Source of the DNA: Candidatus Korarchaeum sp.
GTDB taxonomy: Archaea; Korarchaeota; Korarchaeia; Korarchaeales; Korarchaeaceae
Direction of reading: 5' to 3'
DNA length: 64,000 nt
Assembly: GCA_020833055.1 (NCBI GenBank)
Contig: JAJHQZ010000003.1
Coordinates: 83,714-147,713, forward strand
Below are positions 43,348 through 51,120 of the stretch, one piece after another. Positions within the stretch are counted from its first letter, which is position 1. The number at the start of each line of letters is the position of its first letter. Under the pieces are notes generated by a model. The model worked only from the letters and a program-made list of their open reading frames with translations. It had not been told where the DNA came from and ran no database searches. The position numbers and the translations under genes were made by a program.

Positions 43348-43719
43348 TTGGACCTCGTTGGTCAATGGTTAGGTTACCCCGCCCCCCTAGATAGGATACT
43401 GTCCATCATAGGGATAGAGCTCCACTGGCTCATATTGCAGTACGTCCTCGGCTTGCCCCTCTTCATAATCCTCTCGCTACTGCTCTACGCGAGGAGAAGG
43501 GATGAGAAGTGGAATGAGATGGCCAGGACCATGACGAAGGCATTGGGCATAATATTCGCGGTAGGAGCCGCTAGCGGGACATTGAGCGAGTTCGGTTTGG
43601 TTTTAATATGGCCCAACTTACTCGAGGCTGCTGGTAGATACATATTCTTCCCCCTCTACGCTGAGATCTTCGCCTTCCTCATAGAGATAACCTTCATATA
43701 CTTCTTAGTGTTCGGATGA
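43348..43719 (+). CDS. cydA: Cytochrome bd oxidase subunit I (CydA), N-terminal part, ending at an in-frame TGA
   Basis: 123 residues from TTG 43348. It covers the first three helices of CydA: His26 in GIELHWLILQY matches the heme b595 ligand, and E106 and E113 in the third helix lie in the region of the conserved glutamates near the heme site. The frame stops at TGA 43717-43719, but the same frame continues for the rest of CydA. E. coli CydA reads FGWDR at this point; here it is FG, stop, WKK. So this is one gene interrupted by a single codon, not a natural short protein. The cause may be a recent mutation, a sequence error or recoding. Confidence 0.8.
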   Translation: MDLVGQWLGYPAPLDRILSIIGIELHWLILQYVLGLPLFIILSLLLYARRRDEKWNEMARTMTKALGIIFAVGAASGTLSEFGLVLIWPNLLEAAGRYIFFPLYAEIFAFLIEITFIYFLVFG

Positions 43720-43800
43720 TGGAAGAAGATAGGAGTTAGGGGGAGGCTGATCTTAGCATTCCTAGCTTTAACAGGAGCCTGGCTTTCAGGAGCCCTCATA

Positions 43801-44967
43801 ATGAGTGTGAACAGCTACATGGTCGCCCCCACTGGGATACAGGCTTCATATGATCCGATGAGCGGATGGAAGTACGATAAGGGATATCCAAAGGTCCTCC
43901 TAGTAGTCCCTAAGGAGATAGTAAGCGTATTGGATGTGAACAAGCTCTTATCTCTCGGCATGGAAGTTCTGGGAGAGAGAAACGAAGGCGTCGCTGTCCT
44001 ACTCCCATCTAAGATAGTATCCAAGCTCGCGAGTGAGTCCTGGAGTAACGTCAGAGTAGGGGATAGCGTACTCTCACTCGTAATAAAGGAAGAGGCCCTC
44101 GGAAGCGTTAAGGATCTCCTCGTGAAGGATATCGTCGATAAAATACTGACTAACACTGTTAAGAGCGTTGGATATACTATGGTCACCTTCCTCTCCCCGG
44201 TTTACGCCGGAAGCATATTGCATGCCCTGGGGGCAGCGATTACAGTGACGGGGTTCACTATATTCGGGGGCTACTCCCTACTACTCCTGAGATCTAGGAG
44301 CGATAAGAAGAAAGTCTATTATGTCAGTGGAATGAAGCTGGGGATCTTCTTGGGCTTGATCTTCATAGCTGTTCAAGGACTCGTTTTCGGGCACATCATA
44401 GGGACTGAGATAGCCTCATACAATCCCGAGAAATTGGCTGCAATGGAAGGTACTAGTAAAGAGATATTCAGCTTCAGCAGATCTCTAGGGATCGAGAGGA
44501 TCATGAGCTTCATAGCTTATGGGAGCTTCGAAGCTAAACTGCCTGATTACGATTCGATACCCCAAGATTATTGTACGCTAGCTGGAGCTGCACTCGACTG
44601 CAGGCCTCCTCTCATGCTGCACTACCTATACTACTTCAAGACTGGCTTAAGCATCCTCTTAGGCCTATATGCTTTGATCTCAGCGATATTAGTCATGAGA
44701 GGAAGCCTTTCACAAGCTCTGCTCAAAATAAACATTCTGACCCCTATAGTGGCCCAGATCATAAGTTTCCTAGGATGGGCCGTCAGGGAGATGGGGAGGA
44801 AGCCCTGGTCCATCTACGGCATAATGACTGTGGATGTAGCTCACACAGCTAACCCGGGAGATCCACTATCTTATGGCTTAATAGCTTTAATAGTGATTTC
44901 CGTGGCTCTAGCTCTGATATTAGCCGTTTGGAAGCTCCTTTACGTTCCATCAGTTAGGGAGGTGTGA
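43801..44967 (+). CDS. cydA: Cytochrome bd oxidase subunit I (CydA), C-terminal part
   Basis: Homology really begins at 43720, directly after the TGA; 43801 is only the first ATG and lies at the end of helix 4. Readable CydA features are ALTGAWLSGALIMSVNSYMVAPTG, a His in SILHALGA at the place of the second axial ligand, GTEIASYNPEKLAAMEG, and EMGRKPWSIYG in the C-terminal region. No other stop or frameshift is seen over about 415 codons. The Q-loop is short. The stop overlaps the next gene in GTGATCATGA. If translated alone from 43801 it would lack most of helix 4. Confidence 0.8.
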   Translation: MSVNSYMVAPTGIQASYDPMSGWKYDKGYPKVLLVVPKEIVSVLDVNKLLSLGMEVLGERNEGVAVLLPSKIVSKLASESWSNVRVGDSVLSLVIKEEALGSVKDLLVKDIVDKILTNTVKSVGYTMVTFLSPVYAGSILHALGAAITVTGFTIFGGYSLLLLRSRSDKKKVYYVSGMKLGIFLGLIFIAVQGLVFGHIIGTEIASYNPEKLAAMEGTSKEIFSFSRSLGIERIMSFIAYGSFEAKLPDYDSIPQDYCTLAGAALDCRPPLMLHYLYYFKTGLSILLGLYALISAILVMRGSLSQALLKINILTPIVAQIISFLGWAVREMGRKPWSIYGIMTVDVAHTANPGDPLSYGLIALIVISVALALILAVWKLLYVPSVREV

Positions 44968-46118
44968 TCATGATCCCGCAGGTCTACTTCATAGCTCTCG
45001 TTTTCGGCATACATATAGTGGCCGTTAATCTGGGGATAGCTCTCTCTACGATAATACCACTGCTGAAGAGGAAGGCCGATCTAACGAGGAACGAGAGGTT
45101 GGATGGAATAGCTAAGGGGATCTTCAGGATATATGCAGCTATATATGCGATAGCTGGAGTCATGGGGACTGCCTTCACAGTATTCCTGCTCAGCTTCTAT
45201 CCGGAGTTCATAGGGATCGCTGGAAACATAACACTGCTCCCATTCGGGATAGCGATACTCTCAATACTGGTCCACTTCCTAGCTATAGTGCTCTACTACT
45301 ACGGTTGGGACTCCTTCCCGAGATGGGCTCACCTCTCCTCCGGGATCCTATTAGCTATCACAGCATACACAATACCCCTGGGCTTCAGGCTGGTTTTCGC
45401 CTTCCTGAACACGCCAGCTGGACTTAAAATAGATGGAAAGCCCTATATAGATGCTTTCGAGGCCCTAACCAACCCGACTTTCGCGCCCCTCTACCTCAAG
45501 AGTATCTTCGGCGCCATAACGTTCGGCTCCCTCTTCATCTCAGCCCTGTCAGCTTATCGAATAGCTAGGGAGAGGAGTGAGGAGAGCTCCCAGATTTACT
45601 CTACTTCATTGAGGATAGCTGTAATAGGGACTTTCATAATGCTGATACTGGGCCCATGGTACTCCATGTCATTGATATCGACGCCGATGAAGTTCAACAA
45701 TATCTTCAGATCCTTCGGATGGGGATTAGGCGGAGCTGAGACAGTCGACATGAGCTGGCTCTTCCTGATCAAGATAATACTCATAGCTGTCCAGATATAC
45801 GCTATACTGAGACTAATGTTCGGTAACGTTAACTTCAAGCTCTCAGCTCTCGCAACGACATCGGCAGCTCTCACGATATTGACTGGAGAGTACCTGAATA
45901 TGTTCAGTCAGTACCCGTACTTCCTAGCTAATCTACCGATAGTAGCTGATAAGATACCTGAACCATGGAGGACAGTGCTGGGGAGAGCTCTATACCTGGA
46001 GAACGTTAGTCCACTGGCCAACGACCCCACACTGCTCTCAATAACAGCTCTCGGGGTAGCGATATTGCTCGCAGCGATAGGCTACTTCATATATGAAACG
46101 CTGATTAAAGGAGAATAA
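44964..46118 (+). CDS. CydA-like second subunit of bd-type oxidase (CydA')
   Basis: 384 residues with about nine hydrophobic helices. It does not look like CydB; the N-terminus GIHIVAVNLGIALSTIIPLL mirrors the first CydA helix with its His, and GPWYSMSL and ITLLPFGIAIL are CydA-like. Some archaeal bd oxidases pair CydA with a paralogous CydA' and lack CydB, and this fits. ATG 44964 overlaps the cydA stop, so the two are translationally coupled. It is intact. A T-rich terminator follows. The low conservation makes the CydA' name moderate. Confidence 0.7.
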   Translation: MIMIPQVYFIALVFGIHIVAVNLGIALSTIIPLLKRKADLTRNERLDGIAKGIFRIYAAIYAIAGVMGTAFTVFLLSFYPEFIGIAGNITLLPFGIAILSILVHFLAIVLYYYGWDSFPRWAHLSSGILLAITAYTIPLGFRLVFAFLNTPAGLKIDGKPYIDAFEALTNPTFAPLYLKSIFGAITFGSLFISALSAYRIARERSEESSQIYSTSLRIAVIGTFIMLILGPWYSMSLISTPMKFNNIFRSFGWGLGGAETVDMSWLFLIKIILIAVQIYAILRLMFGNVNFKLSALATTSAALTILTGEYLNMFSQYPYFLANLPIVADKIPEPWRTVLGRALYLENVSPLANDPTLLSITALGVAILLAAIGYFIYETLIKGE

Positions 46119-46120
46119 TC

Positions 46121-46137
46121 TCTCTTTTTCTTTTTTT
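46121..46137 (+). terminator. T-rich terminator after bd-oxidase genes
   Basis: TCTCTTTTTCTTTTTTT directly follows the CydA' stop codon on the coding strand and abuts the 3' end of tRNA-Leu on the other strand. Confidence 0.6.
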
Positions 46138-46139
46138 AG

Positions 46140-46226
46140 TGCGGGGGGTGGGATTTGAACCCACGCGGGCCTGACGCCCACCCGCCCCTCAAGCGGGCGC
46201 CTTGGACCTGGCTTGGCTACCCCCGC
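46140..46226 (-). tRNA. tRNA-Leu (anticodon GAG)
   Basis: Type II cloverleaf on the minus strand: acceptor GCGGGGG/CCCCCGC, anticodon stem CCCGC/GCGGG around TTGAGGG (anticodon GAG), long variable arm, and TPsiC GTGGGTTCAAATCCCAC. The discriminator is A; CCA is not encoded. Confidence 0.95.
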
Positions 46227-46262
46227 TCGAGCCTATATGCATCAACAGATTAAAAACGTTAT

Positions 46263-47027
46263 CTATATCTTACTGAGCAGCTCCCCGAGCTTCCCCTTAA
46301 GTTGATTCAATGCCTCACTGAATATCTCCTCCGGTCTCAGAGAACCAGTGGATTCATAGCTTATTATGATCCTGGATTCATCCCACCTCCTGACTATCTT
46401 ATCCGGGTTCCTGACCCTGCACCTCTCCAGAGCCTCCAAACATCCCTCGCAGAGGACTGGGTATTCTACTCTCGAAATTCCACCATCCAACTCGATGCAG
46501 CCAGAGCACTGGCTCAGATCACAATCTACTGGATCCTTCAGTTCGTAAATTGGCATGTAACTATAACCGACTGCTGCAGCCGGCGACCACTTGGAATGAT
46601 CCTTCCCTCTGCCGATCCTAGCTATAGCCTGGAACCTCAATTTCTGCCCTTTCCTCATCTTTATTATCGGTATCTTATCGTTAGCCGGATATATGAGGGG
46701 ATCCGAGGACTTGAGCTCCCCTGAATAGACTATCTCTATCGGATCCTTCGCCTTCTTCGACAATTCTAACACTACAGTCCTATTCGGATCGACCCTCACT
46801 ACATCTAAGCTCGTCTTGAGCGGTATCATCGCTAACCTATGCGCTATATATTCATCGAAGAAGGGCGTGGTGTTCTCAAAGAATATGACTTCGTCTATCG
46901 CGAAAGTCGGGACTTCTGCTATTATTGCCCTCCTTATCGAGTTCGCGAACGATGGAGAGACCCCCTCTAGGACCAGGAGAGTCCTTTGATCAGATAACTC
47001 AATCACTCTCACTTTCAAGCTCCTCAC
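46263..47027 (-). CDS. rpo3: RNA polymerase subunit Rpo3 (RpoD)
   Basis: 254 residues. Rpo3 with Rpo11 forms the alpha-like assembly platform of the polymerase. The dimerisation core is clear (GVSPSFANSIRRAIIAEVPTFAIDEV, LAHRLAMIPL-like IAHRLAMIPL). The inserted domain at about residues 165-205 has six cysteines (C169, C174, C177, C193, C196, C203) that may carry an Fe-S cluster, in a spacing unlike the Sulfolobus protein. GTG 47027 overlaps the upstream unknown gene by 29 bases. Confidence 0.95.
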   Translation of the reverse strand: MRSLKVRVIELSDQRTLLVLEGVSPSFANSIRRAIIAEVPTFAIDEVIFFENTTPFFDEYIAHRLAMIPLKTSLDVVRVDPNRTVVLELSKKAKDPIEIVYSGELKSSDPLIYPANDKIPIIKMRKGQKLRFQAIARIGRGKDHSKWSPAAAVGYSYMPIYELKDPVDCDLSQCSGCIELDGGISRVEYPVLCEGCLEALERCRVRNPDKIVRRWDESRIIISYESTGSLRPEEIFSEALNQLKGKLGELLSKI

Positions 47028-47886
47028 CTTTCCTCCTCAGGATGCTCACCCATGGATTATTAAATATCTCCGAGAGCACGTCCTCTGTAGAGCTCGCTTC
47101 TAATCTGACATCAGGTGGACTCCCCTCTACCTTCGGGATAATGGGCTCCTCCACTCTCTCTACCTTAGGCTTTTGTTTAGGTGAGCTCTCTACGAGGGGC
47201 TCCCTGAGATCTTGGACGCTGAGCTTGGGGAGGGAGGGGACAGTGCCATAGCTTCCCAGTATCTTGATGAAGGATTCCAAGAGCTCTATTCTCCTCTCTA
47301 GTTCATGTATCCTATTCCTCAACTCCGGATCTTCCTTCTTGATGTCCGAGGACAGGATTTCCTTTATGAAGACCTCTAGATTCTTGGAGATCTCTTCAGC
47401 CAGTCCCTTCCCGATCTCATGGACTAACTTCCTCATATCGACATCTTGTACTACCCTATCCGATCTCAATGCTTGCGACCTTCTCGGAACTTTGAGATCC
47501 TCCTCTTCCTTACTCGCGGATTTCATCTCGAGATCCAGGGCGAATGACCTATCTAGAGATCTAACAGTTACCTTCGAGGCCCAACTATCTCCCTTAGCTC
47601 TCCCCTCTTCAACTTCCCTATTAGCAATAGCATAGAGGTTCTTAGGGACCCATAAGTCGAGCCTATCGAACCCTATCCCCGCCCTCCTGTAGGAATCTAT
47701 GAGTGATTCAACGAACTCCTGCACGCTCTCATAAGAGGGGTCGAGGATAGAGACTAGGATCCTTATCTCCTTCCTCCCGGATACCTCTATTACGAAAGAT
47801 CTCTCATCGAGCCCCCCTCTTAACTTTATGTCACCAGCTCCCCTGTAGAACTCTATTAGCTGACTACTGACACTCAAGGGGGGCAT
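46999..47886 (-). CDS. Unknown protein inserted between rps11 and rpo3
   Basis: 295 residues that I do not recognise. Residues 1-120 look like a mixed alpha/beta domain (KLRGGLDERSFVIEVSGRKEI, RILVSILDPSYESVQEFVESLID). Residues 150-215 are strongly helical and probably coiled coil (ELRNRIHELERRIELLESFIKIL). A proline- and charge-rich linker and a short helix follow (EIFNNPWVSILRRK). It overlaps rpo3 by 29 bases and follows rps11 by 71, so it is expressed with the ribosomal operon. A role in ribosome or polymerase function is only inferred from context. Confidence 0.75.
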   Translation of the reverse strand: MPPLSVSSQLIEFYRGAGDIKLRGGLDERSFVIEVSGRKEIRILVSILDPSYESVQEFVESLIDSYRRAGIGFDRLDLWVPKNLYAIANREVEEGRAKGDSWASKVTVRSLDRSFALDLEMKSASKEEEDLKVPRRSQALRSDRVVQDVDMRKLVHEIGKGLAEEISKNLEVFIKEILSSDIKKEDPELRNRIHELERRIELLESFIKILGSYGTVPSLPKLSVQDLREPLVESSPKQKPKVERVEEPIIPKVEGSPPDVRLEASSTEDVLSEIFNNPWVSILRRKGEELESESD

Positions 47887-47957
47887 CCCTCATAATACTG
47901 TAATCGAGGCTTAATAAATTTCCCATCCGGAGTTGAAAACGTGATGCGAAATTCCGC

Positions 47958-48359
47958 TCAGACCCTCCTTCCCCTCCTACCGTGAGGCCTCCTGCAGCCA
48001 TCGTGAGGTATGGGGGTCACGTCCTCGACCCTTATTATCGTGAGTTGAGATCTAGATAAGCCCCTTATAGCTGCCGTCGCGCCTGGACCCGGGATCCTGC
48101 TCTTTATACCCCCAGGTGCCCTCACCTTGACTATCAGATGAGTTATCCCCTTTCTCTGAGCTTCTTTAGCTGCAGCCATAGCTGCTTTCAGAGCTGCATA
48201 AGGGGAGCCCTCTAGCCTATCTGCGTCCACGAACATACCACCGGAGTACCTGGCTATAGTCTCAGCCCCCGTTATATCAGTTATGTGGACTATAGTATCG
48301 TTGAACGATGAGTATATGTGGGCCACTCCCACCTTACCCTTCCTCTCAGCCGACATCAT
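47958..48359 (-). CDS. rps11: Ribosomal protein uS11
   Basis: 133 residues with [34 protein letters not shown] and the C-terminal [17 protein letters not shown], all typical of S11 on the platform of the small subunit. ATG 48359 overlaps the rps4 stop. Confidence 0.98.
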   Translation of the reverse strand: MMSAERKGKVGVAHIYSSFNDTIVHITDITGAETIARYSGGMFVDADRLEGSPYAALKAAMAAAKEAQRKGITHLIVKVRAPGGIKSRIPGPGATAAIRGLSRSQLTIIRVEDVTPIPHDGCRRPHGRRGRRV

Positions 48360-48856
48360 CTCACCTCCTTCTCAACCTCCAAGCACGAGGGATGGAGGCA
48401 CTCTATCTTATCTTCCTCCTCTAACTTGACTAAGTAACCTGGCTGCCTTATCCTCCTTCCGTTAACCCTTATATGGCCATGAGTTATGAGCTGCCTAGCC
48501 ATATATGGGCTCTTAGCGAACCCCTTCCTCCAAACGATCGTCTGCAACCTCCTCTCCAAGAACTGCTCTACACTCAAATCTAGTAGATCATCCAATGTCG
48601 CGTCCTTACCGAGGATCCCGAGATCTTGCAGTTTCTTTATTATGGGTTCGACCTTCCAGCTCTCGCTCTTAGGAGCGGCTAAGAGCTGCCTAGCTATCCT
48701 CCTATATTTCTTCGCTAGAAAGCTCATCCTCCAGAGCTCCCTCTTGTTTCTCAGACCATAGTAACCAGCTAGCCTATTCGTCTCCTCAAGGACTCTCCTA
48801 TCCCAGGGTTTGTAAGGCCTCTCGTATTTCTTCCTATGCTTCTTTATATCCCCCAT
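48356..48856 (-). CDS. rps4: Ribosomal protein uS4
   Basis: 166 residues of the archaeal/eukaryal S4 type. The S4 RNA-binding domain is near residues 100-150 ([37 protein letters not shown]). It follows rps13 by 9 bases in the conserved S13-S4-S11 order. Confidence 0.98.
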   Translation of the reverse strand: MGDIKKHRKKYERPYKPWDRRVLEETNRLAGYYGLRNKRELWRMSFLAKKYRRIARQLLAAPKSESWKVEPIIKKLQDLGILGKDATLDDLLDLSVEQFLERRLQTIVWRKGFAKSPYMARQLITHGHIRVNGRRIRQPGYLVKLEEEDKIECLHPSCLEVEKEVR

Positions 48857-48865
48857 ACTATCACC

Positions 48866-49315
48866 TCATTTCTTCCTCTGATAACCGACAGTCCTCCCCT
48901 TCCTCCCAGTAGTCTTCGTCCTCTGTCCCCTAACCTTGAGACCTAACTCATGCCTTATCCCCTTCCAGCTACCTATCTTCTTCATTAAGTTGATATCCTG
49001 CGTCACGTACCAATTCACATCGTCCCCTATGAGTATCTTGGATTCATTAGTCCTGTAATCCTTCTGCCTGTTCATCAACCACCACGGGATCCCGTATTTA
49101 TGCGGGTCATTTACGACGTCCTCTATCTTAGCGTATTCCTCCTCAGTGAGTTCCCCTAGGAGCTTGTTTGGAGATACGCCAGCTTTTCTCAGTATAGCTA
49201 GAGCTAAAGTATGGCTTATCCCTTTTACGCCTGTTAACGCGACTACAGCGGGCTTAGTACCATCTAACGTCGTGTTCAGTAACCTCACTACTCTCCTCAG
49301 CTCAACTCCCGACAA
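48866..49315 (-). CDS. rps13: Ribosomal protein uS13
   Basis: 149 residues: VVRLLNTTLDGTKPAVVALTGVKGISHTLALAILRKAGV at the N-terminus and GLKVRGQRTKTTGRKGRTVG at the C-terminus. The start is TTG 49315 with GGGGTGAG upstream. A TATA-like CATTAAAATTGG on this strand at about 49351-49362 may be the promoter of this operon. Confidence 0.97.
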   Translation of the reverse strand: MSGVELRRVVRLLNTTLDGTKPAVVALTGVKGISHTLALAILRKAGVSPNKLLGELTEEEYAKIEDVVNDPHKYGIPWWLMNRQKDYRTNESKILIGDDVNWYVTQDINLMKKIGSWKGIRHELGLKVRGQRTKTTGRKGRTVGYQRKK

Positions 49316-49467
49316 CTACTCACCCCTTTTCGGGGTATATCATACCACCCAATTTTAATGTTTCGTACGCGGACTCTCGCCATCTAGGGGCTTTGGAACT
49401 GTTTCTCTCTAGCGTAAAGTTCATCAATCTAGCATAAGCTCCCATTGATGGAATATGTCGAAGCTGG

Positions 49468-49611
49468 AGTGACTTCTAGCCTGCGCCCGGTATTTGGGAA
49501 AAGGCTGAGCCCGAATGGGCGCAGGATGTTGAAGCGTAGAACTTGCTCCGCAGGTACCGGATGGATGTGGGGGCTCCGTCCGTTCACCCCGAAGGCCCTT
49601 TGCGAGTCACT
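49468..49611. other. Highly structured GC-rich element, unassigned RNA candidate
   Basis: A 144-base region with no convincing reading frame. Outer arms AGTGACT (49468-49474) and AGTCACT (49605-49611) can pair. Inside are three hairpins: CCTGCGCCC/GGGCGCAGG (49480-49488 with 49517-49525), extended by TTTGGG/CCCGAA; ACTTGC-TCC-GCAGGT (49541-49555); and CGGATGGA/TCCGTCCG (49558-49565 with 49575-49582). A closing helix with three arms implies a folded RNA. The strand is not settled. It is not SRP RNA and lacks the RNase P core motifs I know. A remnant of a transposon-associated guide RNA is one possibility. Confidence 0.45.
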
Positions 49612-49683
49612 ATCTATTATCTCGCGTGACTTAAGGCTCCTTATCACGAGCTCCCTCGTAAAATCTCAAAGTAATAGTTCGAG

Positions 49684-49771
49684 TGGCGCCGGGGGTGGGA
49701 TTTGAACCCACGCGGCCCAATGGGCCACTGGCTCTCCAGGCCAGCCCCCTTCCGGGCTAGGGCACCCCGGC
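49684..49771 (-). tRNA. tRNA-Ser (anticodon GGA), CCA encoded
   Basis: Type II cloverleaf on the minus strand: acceptor GCCGGGG/CCCCGGC, anticodon stem CTGGC/GCCAG around CTGGAGA (anticodon GGA), and a long variable arm. The discriminator is G and is followed by CCA at 49686-49684. Stems closely match the Ser(GCT) gene at 18.5 kb. Confidence 0.95.
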
Positions 49772-49826
49772 CCATGATCAATATAACAGCGACACATATT
49801 AAAACATTGAGACAGTAGAGGGGGGA

Positions 49827-50807
49827 TCACCCGGAGCTCTTCCACATAGGCGGATAGAGATCCCTCGGCATTATGACTCTCTCAATACTAGCAGCTACCC
49901 CGCTATCGGCTGAAATCATCTCATCGAAATCCATCATCGCCCTCCCTATCGCTATTAACTCACCCTTCAGGGTCATTAGAGCTACGATAGAGCCCTTCCT
50001 TATCCCCTTAGATAAGGAGCATATCCCCTTCACTTTGAGGGATGCCCCATGAGTTAGTGAAGCTACAGCACTGTCCTTCACGTATATCTTAGGGAGGTGT
50101 CTCACAGCTTCCTCTAGGGGTAGGACGACTCTCCTTATCTTACTCTCATCTCCGTATTCCTTCCAACTATCGTAAGCATCCTTGAGGTCCTCCAGGGTTA
50201 CACAATCCTTCTCCGTGAAGATACCACTCCTTACCCTCCTGAGATCCCTCATACTCCCCCCAACTCCTAAGAATTCTCCTATATCGAAGAAAAGCTTCCT
50301 TATGTACGTCCCCGATTCCACCCTGACTCTCAAAGTATGGAACCTGCCCTCGCTCCTCAGTAACTCGATGGAGTAAACTCTCCTCACTCTGAGCGACCTC
50401 TTAACAGCTGACTTAACCGGCGGCCTCTGGAATATCGGCCCTGTGAATTTGTTAAGGGCTCCCTTTAACTCATCTATCGAGACCTCACCGTGTAAGTAGA
50501 GCGTACCTACGTACTCCTTATCGTACCCCGCGATGAACCTACTCAACTTCGTTGCATTCCCTAAAACTATCGGGAGGACCCCTGATACCTTGGGGTCGAG
50601 CGTCCCACAGTGCCCGACCTTCCCGGGGTACTCTAATATCTTCTTCACCCTCTCAGTGACTTCGTGAGATGAGGGGCCCCTCGGTTTATCCAATATTATG
50701 ATCCCGTGATCTAAGTAAAGAAATATAGGCCTCTCTTGAGGTCTATATCCATAGGGGCCGGGTTCATAAGCGCTCTTAACAGCTATCTCCTCTACTTCAT
50801 CGATCAA
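49827..50807 (-). CDS. cbf5: Cbf5, H/ACA RNP pseudouridine synthase
   Basis: 326 residues. The TruB-type catalytic domain has GHCGTLDPKVSGVLPIVLG with the catalytic Asp. A PUA domain covers the last 90 residues (IYVKDSAVASLTHGASLKVKGI, AIGRAMM). Cbf5 works with Nop10, Gar1, L7Ae and H/ACA guide RNAs on rRNA, and also makes tRNA pseudouridine 55. TTG 50807 overlaps the rpl14e stop in TTGA. The order rpl14e-cbf5 is conserved in archaea. Confidence 0.96.
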   Translation of the reverse strand: MIDEVEEIAVKSAYEPGPYGYRPQERPIFLYLDHGIIILDKPRGPSSHEVTERVKKILEYPGKVGHCGTLDPKVSGVLPIVLGNATKLSRFIAGYDKEYVGTLYLHGEVSIDELKGALNKFTGPIFQRPPVKSAVKRSLRVRRVYSIELLRSEGRFHTLRVRVESGTYIRKLFFDIGEFLGVGGSMRDLRRVRSGIFTEKDCVTLEDLKDAYDSWKEYGDESKIRRVVLPLEEAVRHLPKIYVKDSAVASLTHGASLKVKGICSLSKGIRKGSIVALMTLKGELIAIGRAMMDFDEMISADSGVAASIERVIMPRDLYPPMWKSSG

Positions 50808-51085
50808 CTAGATACCCTAGCCTTCTGGATTAGCTTCTCATATAGATCCGTTCTCTTCAATGCCTCGATCACTTCCTCATCCTTCGCCCCCTCGCGTATA
50901 TCGAGCTTCACTGGGAGGGGTACTAAGTGCTTCACGTTCACCCTCCTCCTCCTGACTCCCGTCAGTTCCTTCGGCCCTGTCGCCTCAACGAAGTTCTTAT
51001 CAATTATCCTGACTACTACACATAACCTCCCGGCTTCCCTACCAGCTACCTTCCTACAGACCCTACCTACTTCGATAACACCCAT
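50804..51085 (-). CDS. rpl14e: Ribosomal protein eL14
   Basis: 93 residues with an SH3-like KOW core (EVGRVCRKVAGREAGRLCVVVRIIDKNFVEATGPKELTGVRRRRVN). ATG 51085 is the first residue of the family domain. It follows rpl34e by 35 bases. A cytidylate kinase gene that often sits between rpl34e and rpl14e in archaea is absent. Confidence 0.95.
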   Translation of the reverse strand: MGVIEVGRVCRKVAGREAGRLCVVVRIIDKNFVEATGPKELTGVRRRRVNVKHLVPLPVKLDIREGAKDEEVIEALKRTDLYEKLIQKARVSS

Positions 51086-51120
51086 AATAACACCCCTCTC
51101 GCGAGTGGGTGACGCGTCCC

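Noticed and set aside
44964-46118. Annotating the second oxidase gene as CydB.
   Set aside because: The N-terminal helix does not match CydB, and it resembles CydA instead.
49429-49705. Overlapping frames of 72 (minus) and 86 (plus) codons in the GC-rich region before rps13.
   Set aside because: Composition is low in coding character, both strands are open because of the G/C-rich stems, and the stretch folds strongly as RNA; neither product has a recognisable domain.
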